Positions 1 through 20,173 of a stretch of 64,000 nucleotides of DNA are shown here, one piece after another. The notes under the pieces are model-generated. The model had not been told where the DNA came from, did not search any database, and was given only the letters and a program-made list of their open reading frames with translations. Source of the stretch: Neocallimastix lanati (nom. inval.) (Eukaryota; Neocallimastigomycota; Neocallimastigomycetes; Neocallimastigales; Neocallimastigaceae); the NCBI GenBank assembly GCA_016946835.1, contig JACVTC010000033.1:480001-544000 (forward strand). The letters run 5' to 3'. The stretch's first letter is position 1; the number at the start of each line of letters is the position of its first letter. Both the position numbers and the translations under genes were made by a program.

Positions 1-149
1 CAAATATCAATAATGATACAAATAAATGGCTACCTGGGAATATCGTGCGGTTCTCTGTGATGAAATATACATTTTTCATTCAATTTATATTTGTAGAGAA
101 GTTTGTGAAATTGCAAAAACAAACTGTTTTAGATGAAACCATATTTGAA

Positions 150-195
<46 letters not shown>

Positions 196-1331
196 GTAAT
201 GAATACTTTTTTAATAGTAATGTGTTTCCGATTCTTGAGAAAGCACTAGGTAAAATAGTTATCCTTACTAATTAGAAACTTACCTATGGAAAAAAGGGAC
301 GAAAAAGATGGAGAAGTTATACAACAACATTAGGAATTTTAACACATATTCCTACTGAAATGGGTGATTGTACAAAGTATTGTAGTGCGGTTTCTACAGT
401 AAAATGTCAAAGTGATGGTTCCAAATGTTGGCCTAGTATATGAAACGATTACTTCCGTATCCAAAATGCTCGTAATTTAGGATACCAAAATAAATGGGAC
501 TTACTATACGATATTTAAAAACAAAAGAATTGGATCTAAAGATCTTCAGTACAATGATCTAAAAAAAAAAAAAAGGACACTACTGCAGACTTTTATATTA
601 TTCAATACACATCTTCTCACTCTCAATTTTTTGGAATGTTGTAAAGGCATATTCATTTTGGTACGGTATTAAGGTTTTTTTTTTTTTATAAATTTCATAG
701 ACACTTCGGCATCACATATAAACAAGGAATTAATTACATACATTAACAGTCTTGAAAACAATTATATGTATCCAATTCCCAAAGAATGGACTATTATGGA
801 TTATCCATCTCCTGAAGTTATACGTGCTGTTTATAATCTCAATGATCTCATATATACTGATCGTGTAACCGTTGAATCAGAAAAAAGAAAAAAAAATAGT
901 GTTGAAATTTTTGGATTTAAGGCATAGACAGACGCTAAATATTTCTTATCTCAAATCTTTTCAATATTACGCAAAAGAGACACCAAAATAACAATACTAT
1001 AATTGCATGTCTTCAACATAAGCAGCTAATCAATAAAAAAAGACAATCAGCTTAGTTTAATAAAAACAAGTTACAAATGTATAGAGAATGAATTAAATCA
1101 ATGACATGTTAAGATAAGTAACGAGAATAAGTTTTACTCTATCATTTCAACATATGATAGCAAAATGTTTTAACTATTCATACAATACCTGAAATATACA
1201 GAAATATATGAAAAAACAATAAAGATGAAGAGTTCACTATCAAAGAAGGAAGAATATGTGCTTATCTAAATGAATCAAAATGCTTAGATGGTAACTACAG
1301 TCTCATTCCTAAAATATCAAAACCCAAAATA

Positions 1332-1466
1332 TGCAGCAACTTAACTTGTTCAATTATATTCGCTCTGCACGGAATTAAATGTTGTTCCGATCCAAATACT
1401 GAAGACTCATATGTAGATAATTTTGGTAATTGGGGTATAGAGGATGGTAAAAAATGTGGTATTGGT
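1332..1466 (+). other. Fungal dockerin-like (CBM10-type) domain 1 within the pseudogene
   Basis: Frame 3 translates to a Cys-rich module with the order expected of anaerobic-fungal dockerins: a CC pair (KCCSDPN), an Asp/Gly-Asn-Trp-Gly core (DNFGNWGIED) and a closing KKCGIG. Family knowledge: the usual pattern is GY-CC, then D-DG-WGVEN, then WCGI. The frame is lost just downstream, and the second copy lies in another frame. Confidence 0.65.
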
Positions 1467-1485
1467 TATACAAGATATTCTTGGA

Positions 1486-1590
1486 GTGCTTTTAGGATAT
1501 CTACGCTGTTCTTCTATGAATCCAGAGGTTAAAGAAGAAGATGCTATGGGTTCATATGGTTTTGAAGATGATGATTGCTGTGGTATTGGC
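1486..1590 (+). other. Fungal dockerin-like (CBM10-type) domain 2 within the pseudogene
   Basis: In frame 1 this reads LLGYLRCSS, then MGSYGFEDDDCCGIG, matching the LGY-CC ... G-WG-E ... CGI pattern with Trp replaced by Tyr. It follows domain 1 by about 20 bases in a different frame. Anaerobic-fungal enzymes commonly carry dockerins in tandem, so a frameshift has probably separated two formerly continuous copies. Confidence 0.6.
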
Positions 1591-2769
1591 GAAACCTATA
1601 TATATGATAAAAAAGTTCGTATTAAAAACAAAAAAAAAAAAAAAAAAAAAAAAAACTCAAGAGTGTCTTATAACCATTTTATAATCAGATGACACTGTGC
1701 TTTTATTAGGTGATTGTAACCATTAGTGTATGGACTTATGAGAATGAAATGTTAACTCTAAAGGCTACTAGTAAATGTTTATTTGATATGAATTCCCAGA
1801 ATGCAAGAATGACCGAATGTGACAAAAGTGATGCACAAACAAACCACCCTATCCATTTCATGATAGTCGACAACAAGTTTATTTGTATTAAGAAATGATG
1901 TTGATCCAGAAGATCGCTGTTTAAATGGTAAAACTATGAGTTTTGAAACAAACATAGGACGAATGATCTGAATGGTACAATAAGAGCTGGAATGGTAAAA
2001 CCGTTGATTCTATTTAATGAAGTTATTACAAAAAATAGCAAATCTGGAATAAAAAAAAAATTTTCTGATTTCTTTGATGTTGAAACTCAAAATGTATGGG
2101 TTTATAATCCTGTTTTAAAAGAAATGGTTATTATCAGGCAGCACTTTTACCTACAGACCGGTTATCGGAAATTGTATCAATTCCAACTCAGCTAAGTGGA
2201 AAATTCCTAAATTAGAAGATGGTTTCTACAAATCATTAAAAACTGGTTGTTATTTGAATGTTACCATTGTTAAACAAGGAACCATCATTATGAACGATAC
2301 TCGTAATTCTTCATCTATTATTAAATATAGTAATAAGAAACAAGCTATTATTTCTTCATTGGATTCTAAAAAATATCTCAGAATTTTGAATTCAAATAAA
2401 AAAGAATCATGTTTGATATAGAATGTTTGCAACAACGATCAAAATGATCAAAAGTGGGAGATCATCAAAACCGACTCTTATATCATGGTATCTAATTCTG
2501 GATTCTAGCTGTTCTGCGATGTCTAAAAACTTGTGTTTCTGTTCAACATTACAAACGTCAAGTAATCATAAAGATTGTTTTATAATTTCTAGTGACGTAT
2601 TTAGCTATGTTATTAAAGTTTTTCTAAAAAAAAAAAAAAAAGAAAAAAAAAAGCTCGCAACTTGTTTGTTAATTGTATTAGTTGGATATTTATATATTAT
2701 AACATTTGTTGTAAGTATTGTGCTAAAAAAAAAAATGTTTATAATATATACATTAATATATAATTAATT

Positions 2770-5700
2770 ATATTTATATATTATACATATAATTATATGA
2801 TTTTAAATTTCATAAATTAATATATATTAAATTTTACTTAATGAGAAGGGTAAACTATAAAATATTTATAGATATAGATATTGTATATTTTAATAAAAGA
2901 ATAATAAATATATACAATAAGTAAATTATAATATTATTTATATAACAGATAATATAATTATATATAAAATAAAAAAAAAATAAAATCAATTATATAAATA
3001 ATTATTTACTATTATATATATTATATTTATTTGTTTCTTATATTTTGATTTTTTTTTTTTTTAAAAAAAAAATATATATATATATATATATTTAATTCAC
3101 CCATTTCTATTGCTTTTCCAATTATTTCTCAATAGTTATTTAACAATGATTGAAATCTAAATTTATAATGTTGCTATTATTTAGTAATTCCTACAAGTCT
3201 ACTAAAGTAAATTGAAATTGTTTCTATATACCAATCCACAAATGTATTTTTTTAATATTAACTTAGTAATAAATATATTTTTGTTAGACATAATTGAAAT
3301 AACCCTTCTATTTCATAAAGTTCAATTATTATTATAAATAAAATTGAAATAATATCTGAGTCGCTATTACTAAAACACACCAATTATATAATTTCCTGCC
3401 TAAATAGCAATAAAACATAATTTTGTACTAATATAAATCAAACCTTTATATAAATAAATTAACCCATAAAATAAATAGCTAAATTAATAGAAATAAAAAT
3501 TAAAAGTTAAAAATTATAATTAACTCTATTATTTAGAAATATTTAGAAATATGTATTAATATACATATACATAGGTACTAATTTAAACATAAAATAAAAT
3601 AAATTTTTAATTAAAAAAAAAAAAAAATTAAAATTAAAATCCATAAAAATCCATAAAAATCCATAATAAGAAATTTTTAATATATTGTTCAATTCATTAA
3701 AAAAGAATTAGTTTTATGAACATTTTTTTGTATTTGATATGAATATTAATTTTTGGTTTTAGCTTTGGTTTTGGTTTTTATTAACTTTATAATATATTAA
3801 ATTAAAATTTTTTTTTTTTCATTTTTAAATATTTATTAAATTTGAATAATTTATATATTATTTCCTTATTTGATTTAAAATTTATACTTAATATTTAAAT
3901 TTATTAATTGATTTTTTTTTTATCATATTTCAGAGAAAAGATACATCCACTTTGATCTAAAAATTTTATTTTTATTTTATTTAATATGGTAAATTAATTA
4001 AAAATTATATTTATATTTATATCTAATTTAATGATATAAATCCTTAAAATTAAAAAAAAAAAAAAAAAAAAAATACTTAAAAATTAAACTTAATATCTTC
4101 AATAATTTTTAAGGAATAAGTATTTTTTATTAAAAATTTCCATAATGAACTTTGGTTAAATTTATTTTTTATATATAAAATTAAATATATATTTATTTTT
4201 TATAAAAAAAAAATATATTCATCAATTTATTCTATAATTTATATTTCAATATTTTAAATTACTTTTTCTCATATTAAAGCAATAATGTTTAAAATATATA
4301 TATATATTTTAGTATCGTAATTATAAATATTTCATATATCAAATAATAATAATTTAGAAGCAAAAAACTCATTGTATAAAAATTTCCAATGAATTTTTGA
4401 ATTTTTTTTTTAGTATTTACTATAAATTGATATATAAATATATTTTACAATGAAATTTATAAATTTGGGTATGTTAAGATTTAATTAATTATTTATTATA
4501 TAATTATGTATTGCAATATATAATATATATAAAATATATATAATATTTTTTCTTTTAGTAAATTTCTTTTTCACATATAATGTTGATGATAATGATTATA
4601 GTAAATAAAAAAAATATATTTATTATAGAGGTAAATTAAATTTTAATTTATTATTATTCAAAATAAATAATAAATATACAATAAAATATATTTATATAAT
4701 TTTTTTATATATTGATATATATATAATTCTTGTGGAAAAAAAAAATAAATATATATAAAAATGATATAAATTATAAAATTTAATTAATATAAATTAAAAA
4801 ATGATAATAAAAGCATTTTAATGAAGAAGTACCAAAAAAAAACTTAATAATAATATCTTTTAAAAAATTTATTGGTCAAAATGAAACTAATTAATTTATT
4901 TTTCTTCTTAATAAAAAAAAAGCTTCCATAATGTTAAATAAATATAAGTTATAATAAATTGTATTTTGGATGATAAATACACTATAAATACTAAAAATAT
5001 GAAAAAAAAATTTTTTTATTTGTATTATCATTATTATTATTACTTAAAATAAATCTAAACGATATAATTAACAAAAGCTATTTCTAATAATTTTATTTTT
5101 ATTTTATTCTAAATTCTAACTTCAATTTTTATTTTTACTTTTTATTTTTATTTTATTTTTATTATTATTATTATTTATATGTGCATGAATCTTAAAAAAA
5201 TATATATTTAATCATTATAAAAAAAGGTTAATTTATATTTATATATAAATATTTTTTCTATTTCTCTTTTATTTTATTATTATTTTTTTTATTTTTATTT
5301 TTTTTTATTTTTTTTATTTTTTTTATTTTAATTTTTTTTATTTTTATTTTTATTTTTTTGGTATTTAATTTATATTTAATTTATTTTATTTTTTATATCT
5401 TTTATCTTATTTCTTTTTTTTTTTTTTTTTATATATATATATATAAATAATATATAAACTTTAGTAATTATATCCATAATAATCTCATTTATATTTATAA
5501 TAAGCTTTAATTATTCAATTATTTAAATAAAACTTTAAAATATATATATATAGGGAAAATATAATTAGAATAAAAAAAATAAAAAAAAAAGATAAATGTT
5601 TAAAATGATTTCAAGTTAAAAATATATATATAAAAAAAAACGATATTGAATTTTAAATTAATAATTTAAAATACACTATTACTAAATTAACCTTTTTAGT

Positions 5701-6187
5701 CCTCATTTTCCTTTGTTCTATTAAAATCCATTTCAACATAACAAAGAAAAAAAAAATAATACTATCATTCATTTCTGTCCCTCTTTCTTTTTTTTTCTTT
5801 TTTTTTCTCTACATTTCCCTTTTTTCATTATTCTCTTTATAATTTTTTTTTTCATTTATATTTTCTTTTTTATAAATACCTAAAATTTTAAAAACTTAAT
5901 TTTTTTTTTTAAAAAAAAATTTTAATAAAATTTTTATTTCATAAGGGTTATGGGGTTTAAAGTTAAATTATATTTAAAGTTATAATAAAAATGATTTTTT
6001 TCAAAAGATTTATATTATTATTGAGTTCTTAATTAAAATAACTAATTATAAAATATAATAAAAAAAAAAAGATATTTAAACACTGCGATGCTATATATAA
6101 TGACTAGTAAATAGCTCACTAGTACGAGATTTTTTATAATTAATTTAATATTTATAATACGTATAATTATAGCTATTTATCTATAAT
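2770..6187. other. Intergenic, very A+T-rich; no gene seen
   Basis: I find no reading frame with plausible composition on either strand. The stretch holds poly(A)/poly(T) runs, AT dinucleotide blocks and TTTTA/TTTA-like low-complexity DNA (about 5270-5440). A pyrimidine-rich patch lies at about 5760-5880. Its right end is the 3' flank of ILV2. Confidence 0.7.
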
Positions 6188-8766
6188 TTACATATTTAAA
6201 TCTTCTTCATCAATAGTTTGACTTCCCAATTCCATTTCATGTAAAGCCTTACCAGCTGGTACCATTGGTAATACATGTTCATTTTCATCAATAGTAACAT
6301 CAAGTAAAACTGGTTTATCAGTTTCAAGGAATTCCTTTATTTTAGCTGGTAAGTCCTTCTTATCAGTACAGCGTAAACCCTTAAGTCTCATAGCTTCAGC
6401 AACCTTTACAAAATCAGGATTAGTCATCTTAGTACCAGAGTGACGGAAGTTGTAGAATAAATCTTGCCATTGCTTAACCATACCTTGGTATGAATTATTT
6501 AAAAGTAAAATTTTAACACCAATTTGATATTGTCCAGCAGTAGCTAATTCCATCATAGTCATTGAAAGAGAAGAATCACCATCAATATCAATTACAGTTT
6601 TTTCTGGCTTAGCAACCTTAGCTCCAATACAAGATGGAAGACCAAAGCCCATAGTACCTAAACCACCAGAAGAAACAATAGAACGTGGCTTTCTCCAACG
6701 GAAATATTGAGCAGCCCACATTTGATGTTGACCGACACCAGTAGAAATAATAACATCATCCTTCTTATCCTTTAATTGACGATTAAGTTCTTCAATAACT
6801 TCTTGTGGTTTCATTGGCTTTCCTGGTTCAGACTTTTTATAAGTAAATGGATACTTCTTCTTCCAATTGATAACAGTATTAACCCATTCAGTTCTCTTAT
6901 TCTTCTTAATCATTGGTAACATAAGTTCAAGATTTTCAGTAACATCACCAACTACTGCTTCAGTAGCCTTTATGACCTTGTTAATATTTTTTGGCATAAT
7001 TTCAAAGTGGATAATACCTCCTCTTTTTTCTAAAGCAGCTTCTTTAGCTTTTGGAGCAAATTCTGAAACCTTACCAGTGACACGATCATCAAATCTAACA
7101 CCAAGAGCAAGAATAACATCAGCCTTTTGTATAGCAAGATTAGCATATACACTTCCATGCATACCAAGCATATGAAGGGCTAATGGTTTTTCTTCATCAT
7201 AAACACCAAGACCTTGAAGAGTTGTAGTAACTGGAATATTAGACTTTTCAACTAATTCATTCAAGATCTTTGGACCATCTGGATGATTTAAAAGACCTGC
7301 ACCAGCATAAATAACTGGTCTCTTAGCATTATTAATAAGTTTAGCAGCACGTTCAATAGAATGAATTGCCTTTTGATTTGGAACAGGTTGATTTAAGGAT
7401 CTAATTGATGGAATACTAACTTGCATTCCATTAATTGGCTTCTTCAAAACACCAGCAGTTACATCCTTAGGTAAATCAATTAATACTGGACCTGGTCTTC
7501 CTGATGTTGCGATATGGAAAGCTTCGTTAATTCTTCTTGGTAATTCACGAATATCCTTTACCATACAATTCCATTTGGTACAAGCTCTACTAATACCAAC
7601 GACATCAGCTTCTTGGAAAGCATCAGTACCAATAGAGGCATTTGGAACTTGACCTGAGAAAACAACCATCGGAATACCATCAGAATAGGCATCTTGTAAT
7701 GGGGTAATAATGTTAGTGGCACCTGGACCTGAGGTAACAATAGCTACACCAACATTACCACTTTATTTTAATATTTTTTTTTTTAGAATAGATAAAAATA
7801 AATATTAAATTTAGTATCTATAAAATTTTCTGTAATTTTTAATATTTTTTTTTGTTCTAAAATAAAAATGTAGATATTTTTAATATTAATTACCTAGCAC
7901 GTGCATAACCTTCAGCCATATGACCAGCACCTTGTTCATGTCTTGGTAAAACAAATTCAAATTGATCTGTTTCATAAATAGCATCCATAATTGGAAGAAT
8001 TGCACCACCTGGGTATCCAAAAACGTGTTTAACATTATGACGTTTTAACATTTCATGTAAAATTTCTCCTCCAGTCATTCCAATAAAAGCATTTTCATAA
8101 TCTTCTTCTTCTTTTTCTTGTGGAGCAACTGCAGCTGCGGTTGTTAATTTTTGATTTTGTTGGAATTGAATTTTACTTTTTATTGGTTTTGATTCATTTG
8201 ATTTTATAGCGGTATTTATTAATCTTTTATTATGATAAAATATATTTTATTATTATTAATTATTACTGAACATTTAATAATATTAATTTTTAAATTAATT
8301 TACATATTTAGATTATTCTTAAAAAAAATTGTTAAAAATTAAATGATATTTGAAATAAAAAATAACATTTAATTTTCACAAATTTTCTAAAAATAATTTT
8401 TTATTCTTAAACTTAAAAATTATTACAATTATCTTTATTCAAGAAATAATTTAATATATGTATATATAAATAAATATTTTTTTAAGATAATTGTAATTTT
8501 AAAGTATAATAACATTATTTATACATATATTAAATTATTTCTTCTATAGAGTTCATTTAAAGATTCTTATATATAGTATTTGATTTTAAATATAAAAAAA
8601 TTATAATACATTTATATTTATTTAATATTTATTTATATTAATTTTTATACCTTTTAGTGGTGCTAGTCTTAGCTATACTTGATAATTTGCAAGTAGTGTT
8701 TAAAGCAACACCAGTAGCACTTGTAATTGGAGTAACAAATGATCTTTTAACAGTGTTTGATAACAT
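6188..8766 (-). CDS. ILV2: Acetolactate (acetohydroxyacid) synthase catalytic subunit
   Basis: This ThDP enzyme makes 2-acetolactate or 2-aceto-2-hydroxybutyrate from pyruvate, the first common step of branched-chain amino acid synthesis. Three exons: 8766-8651, 8223-7894 and 7760-6188, all closing in frame to about 672 residues, close to the yeast enzyme. The start gives a Ser/Thr/Lys/Arg-rich, acid-poor leader (MLSNTVKRSFVTPITS...) typical of import into a mitochondrion-type organelle. Visible motifs: GYPGGAILP; RHEQGAGHMAEGYA with catalytic Glu about 135; GPGATN; QVPNASIGTDAFQE; the ThDP/Mg motif DIDGDSSLSM; MVKQWQDLFY with the Trp that lines the herbicide site; C-terminal MVPAGKALHEMEL. 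No key residue is missing. The gene stands alone; the regulatory subunit is not in the window. If the host is an anaerobic fungus, the organelle would be the hydrogenosome (inference). Confidence 0.97.
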
Positions 8767-15148
<6,382 letters not shown>

Positions 15149-17752
15149 TTAATTAGTTTCTTCAACTGGTTCCTTAGGTTCATTGGAGAATCTTAAAGAA
15201 TAGGCATGAATAGTTGATCTAACTTCTTCAGATCCTGGATCTTTTATTTAATATTATTTAATATAAATTATTAATTTATTTTATCAATTTATTTATTTAT
15301 TTATTCATTTATTAATAATTAATTAAGATCAATTTATTATAAATAAATGTATAAATATTAATTTATTCTAATAAATTACCTTCTTCAAACATAACTTTCA
15401 TTTTTGTATCAAACATTTTTTCAACTTTAAAATTAAATTGTTCTTGTGCAATAGTAAAGAAGTTATAATCTTTTTCTGCTAACCATGGCCTATGACTAGT
15501 GTACATACCTGTAATAAAAAATAAATATATAAATAAATAAAAATAAATAATTAAATAAAAATAAATAATTAAATAAAAATGATAAAAAAAAAATATTAAA
15601 CATTTATAAAACATTTAGTATAATTTATAATTTCTACTTCTATACATATAATTTTTTTTTTAATTATTTTTTTTTTTACATACATAATACAACACCATCT
15701 GGACTTAAACATTTTTCACAAGTTTGTAACATATGAACATGTTCTGAATGATTAAATAATAAATCAGCCATAATAATAACATCAAATTTTTTATTATTAG
15801 TAATTTTCATAAGTTCTGATATATCTGATCCCCATAAATAACCCTATATATATTAATTATATAAAAAATATATATATATATATTATTAATTTTCTATTAT
15901 TAATACATATTATATATCTTAATAAATATACATAGATATATATTAAAAATAAAAAAAATTAAATTAAATGAATTATATATATATATTATTTTGTTTATTT
16001 TATATAATAATAATAATAATAAATAAATAATTAATTAATTAATTAATTACAATGGCATTAAAAGTTTTGTTCTCAACTAATTCCGGAATATTTCTTATAG
16101 CATTATTTTTAATGTTATCAATTAATTCTTTCTCTGGATAATCCGTTGAAACAACAACTTCTGCACCATTAACGGCAGCTATGAAACTAGGTAATGAGGC
16201 AGCAGCACCTAATTCTAAAATTCTTTTATAAACAATTTTTAATAACATTTAATAATATTTTATTTTTTATGAAATATTAAATATTTAATATCTAATATTA
16301 TTTAAATATAATCTTTATATAAATTAATATAATTCTGATAAAAGATAAATTTTAAATACATATTATTATTATTATTATTATTATTCAAGTATTATTACTA
16401 TTATTACTATAAACCTATTTTATTAATTATTATTTTTTAATAATATTATATTGCTATAGAATAAAAATATATAAATATATATTATTTATTTCAATATTAT
16501 TTACCTTTTTCCCTTACATAACTCTTTATGAGAATCAAGATAATGAGTACATACTACACCTGCATTCCATAAGCAATGTGCCCATAAACTAATGATTGAT
16601 ATAGCATAGATATAAAATATTACAATGTTATTAAAATGAATTATAAGAATTTTTAAATTATTTAAAATAATATTTTATTAAAAAATAAATTTTAATATAT
16701 ACCTATGATGACCAATTAATTGAAAATTAAAGGTTTTAATAGTTCCTAATTTTATTAATATTATAAACAATAATAATATTAATAAAAATTTTACTCTAAA
16801 TAATAATTTAATCTTTAATTATGAATTGCATATTTTGAATTCGATGTTCGGTTGTTAAGAATACTGTATAAAAAAATAGAATATTAACCTTCTTGAATGT
16901 TTTCTGGTTTTCTTTCAAAAACATGTTCTGTTGGTGGTGGTGGTTTTTGTCTAAAACCTTCAGGTTCCTTTATTTATTTATTTAAATATATATATATACG
17001 TAAAACAATAAAAATATATTTAATAAATATACATGAAAAATTATAAATATGTTAATTATTAATTAATAAATGATTAAAAAAATATATTTCGAATTAATAA
17101 TTTTAATACTTCAACTTTTATTTTAAAATATGAAATTTTATTAAATCAATTATTTATCATTTTAAAATTAAAATTTATATTTTAATATAATATATGGCAT
17201 ATAAAATTAATTTGTTGTTAATTTTCTAAATTTAAAAAAATTAGCTTGTTATTTAAACTTTATAAAATTGGCATGTTTAATTATAACTAAAATGAAATGC
17301 GGTTTAATTAATTTTGTTAAATATACAATTAATATTTCAAAAAGATTATCTTAGAATGTATAAAAAATCAAATAGAAATTAAATTTCTTTATTTATCTTT
17401 TTATTCTTTTTATTGAATCATTTATAAAGTAATAAAAAAAAAAATGTAATTTTAATTATAATAAATTATCCTCATTTTATATATATATATATATTTTTTT
17501 GTTTTTGTTTTTTTGCTTCTGTTTAATATTTTGTCATGCTTATATTTCATTTAAATCTCCCTTAAAGCATGACCTTGTAAAATTTGAAATAGTATTTAAA
17601 AATCATATTTTTTCAATAATTCTGTTTTTTTTTTTTTTTTTTTTTTTTAAATATATTCAATTTTCTTTCTTTTTTAATATTATTAATTGAATTGAAATTT
17701 TACATACAGTAAACATTGAAAACCCATTTTCAGAATCAGTATCAGAATCCAT
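15149..17752 (-). CDS. EFM7: Protein N-terminal and lysine methyltransferase EFM7-like (eEF1A-modifying)
   Basis: A seven-beta-strand SAM-dependent methyltransferase; yeast EFM7 methylates the N-terminus and Lys of eEF1A. Eight exons: 17752-17708, 16967-16889, 16745-16703, 16588-16505, 16222-16051, 15843-15684, 15508-15380 and 15240-15149. They close in frame to 267 residues, the family length. In order: acidic start [15 protein letters not shown]; the family signature [17 protein letters not shown]; the [16 protein letters not shown] substrate-domain block (family form GSHPLWGH-LWNAG); motif [50 protein letters not shown]; and [21 protein letters not shown] at the C-terminus. Motif I has Ala-Ala-Ser where Gly-containing GAGAG-like forms are common, so the SAM loop is worth comparing. 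Intron 1 (740 bp) is the longest. The exon 2 donor is an unusual GTTAAT. Nearest neighbours are several kb away; no operon-like context. Confidence 0.93.
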
Positions 17753-18493
17753 TTTATTATTCTTATTATTCACTCTAATTTGGAAACTTCTTAAATAAAA
17801 AAAAAAGTCAATTTATTATTTTTAAAAAAAAATAGAAAAAAAAAAATAGGTAATTTAAACTTTTTCTCGGTTTTGATTGGGTAAAATGGTTAAAAATTCA
17901 TTATTTAAATTAATTAATTAATTAAAAAAAAAAAAATAAAAAAACAAAAAAAAAAAGAAAAAATTAACAAACATAAGGATGATTAGAAAATTTTTAAAAT
18001 ATATACTTTTTATAATTTTTTTATGTTATAAAATAAGGAAAAAAAAATATTTTGTGAAATGTATTTAAATATAATACGTTAAATTACATATTGGTAAATA
18101 TATTTTTTTTATATTAAAAAAAAAAAAAAATTAAAAAAAAAGTTATAACAAAAAAGAATATAAACAAAAGTGATAAACACATTTGAATTTTATTTCATAT
18201 AATAAATATCTAATAATTCGAAAAGTAAATAATCAATTGAATTATATTAATTAATTAATTAAAAAGAAACATTTAAGACGAAAATTGTAAAGTACTTTTT
18301 GATGTTTTTAACAAATTACTTTTTGTCAATTTGATAATTCTTTAGTATGAGTTATATGGAAATTTTAAATCATAAAAAATAGTAGAAAGATAAATATAAA
18401 GAAAGTTAGAATTATTGAATTATTTTTTTTTAAATAGATTATATTATAATATGAACAAGATTAATTTAAAATCATAGAAGTGTAAATTAAATT

Positions 18494-18545
<52 letters not shown>

Positions 18546-18639
18546 TTTTATTAACTTTTTATCAATTAATATTCAATAAAGATTATTCTTAAACATGTTA
18601 ATATTTTTATAATACTAATTATTATAATAATACTGAAAA

Positions 18640-18679
<40 letters not shown>

Positions 18680-19135
18680 TTATCATCATTTATTTATTTA
18701 TGATAAATAAAAATTGAAAATAGTATTATTTTATTTTTTATGTTATTATAAGGAAGTTGAACAGCTTTATTATAATTATAAGTATATAAAACAGTATAAT
18801 ATTTATATATAATACTCCTGTAAAATAAAATATAATATAATATATCCTAATATTTTTATTTTTTTTTTTTTTTATTTATTTTATATTATTTATATTATTT
18901 AATTTTTTCCTTAATTATGCCTACTTTTTTCATTCAAATCTAAAATAATATAATTTTTATTGGCATATTTTAGTAATTATATTGCTGTTTAATATCATAA
19001 ACAATATAAGTTGATATTAATTAAAATTAATTTTTTCATTAATTGATAAAGTAATAGTATTTTATTGACATAATCAGTTAATATTTTTGTCATTTCATAA
19101 TTTATATGAAAAGTAATTCAAGTAAGTGGATACTC

Positions 19136-19211
<76 letters not shown>

Positions 19212-19907
19212 TATTTCGTTAATTGTCAATTTAATATTTCCGTTTTTACGTTATTAATTAACGATCTTGTCATTTCAAAATTATTTTCAATAACACTTAT
19301 TAAAAGTTGATAATTTCCTTTTAAATCTTTCCTATTCACTTTCAACAATATTTTTATTTTATTTTATTGAATTTTTTTTTACTATTTTGTTTATTTTTAA
19401 AATATTTTATTTAAATTATATATATATAAATATCTATATATATATATATATATAATTGATATTTACACTTATTTATTTGAAATAGAAAGTCACAATTTGG
19501 AATAAAATAATAATTTAATAAATAAATAAATAATAAAATAAATAAATAAGTAATAAATTATTGAAAAAAATAAATAAATAAAAGAATAAACAAGTTATAA
19601 ATTTACAAATAAATAAATTAATAAGTAAATTATTCAATAATACTAATTTTTTTGTTGAAATTATTAATTTTTAAATTAAATATTTTTAAAGTTTTTATTA
19701 TCCATAGTTTTTTAAATAATATGTGGATAAAATTTTTAATTTTATTAAAAAAATTTTTTTTTCTTTTTAAAATATATATATATAAATATTTTTTTTTAAA
19801 AAAAAATTTTGGTGTTAAGTAGTAATTAATTTTAAAATCTAAATCTATTTCAAAAGCAAAAAACAAACCAAAAAAAGAAATAAAATTATATATTTAAAAC
19901 TGTTAAT
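17753..19907. other. Divergent intergenic region between EFM7 and HROB
   Basis: This lies between the starts of two genes reading away from each other, so it should hold both promoters, but no specific element can be named. It contains AT-rich sequence, (TTTA)n at 18490-18550, (AT)n at about 18657-18680 and 19433-19455, and (ATT)n at 19140-19210. A short minus-strand Lys/Asn/Phe frame at 19630-19866 looks compositional only. Confidence 0.6.
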
Positions 19908-20142
19908 ATGTTTAGAGTAATAAATTTATATTATTTAAATTATATAATATTATTTTTTTTCTAAGTTTTTCTAAAACATTTCTATATAATTTTCATATAA
20001 TCAAATAAATTTCTTAAAATCATTTTCATATAATCAAATAAATTTCTTAAATTTTATAATTATATTAAAGTTAAAGAAAAATTAAATATAAATAATGCTA
20101 TTAGATATTATTTAAAATAATCTAATTAAATTATTTCAATGG

Positions 20143-20173
<31 letters not shown>

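Larger units (their letters stand above)
3..2700 (+). pseudogene. Decayed dockerin-containing secreted protein gene (partial at left edge)
   Basis: Several open stretches in different + frames read as one Cys-rich extracellular protein, but stops and frame changes interrupt them (for example TGA in frame near 442, TAG near 2420). Frame 3 is open from the window edge to about 150. Other pieces lie at about 350-530, 780-925, 1230-1466, 1486-1610, 1710-1898 and 2200-2500. Two dockerin-like domains are recognisable (1332-1466 and 1486-1590). Piece ends often coincide with pure A or T runs (about 152-194, 561-574, 675-687, 1629-1654, 2627-2652). A Cys/Gln/Trp stretch at about 2425-2460 (NDQNDQKWEI) recalls ricin-type trefoil repeats, weakly. 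A hydrophobic stretch near 2655-2725 could be a membrane anchor. In anaerobic fungi dockerins attach enzymes to scaffoldins; which enzyme or scaffold this was cannot be said. Assembly errors in homopolymers could explain some breaks, but not the stops outside them. Confidence 0.6.

Noticed and set aside
19630-19866. Minus-strand 78-codon frame
   Set aside because: Lys/Asn/Phe/Ile composition only, no homology pattern, and no supporting neighbours.
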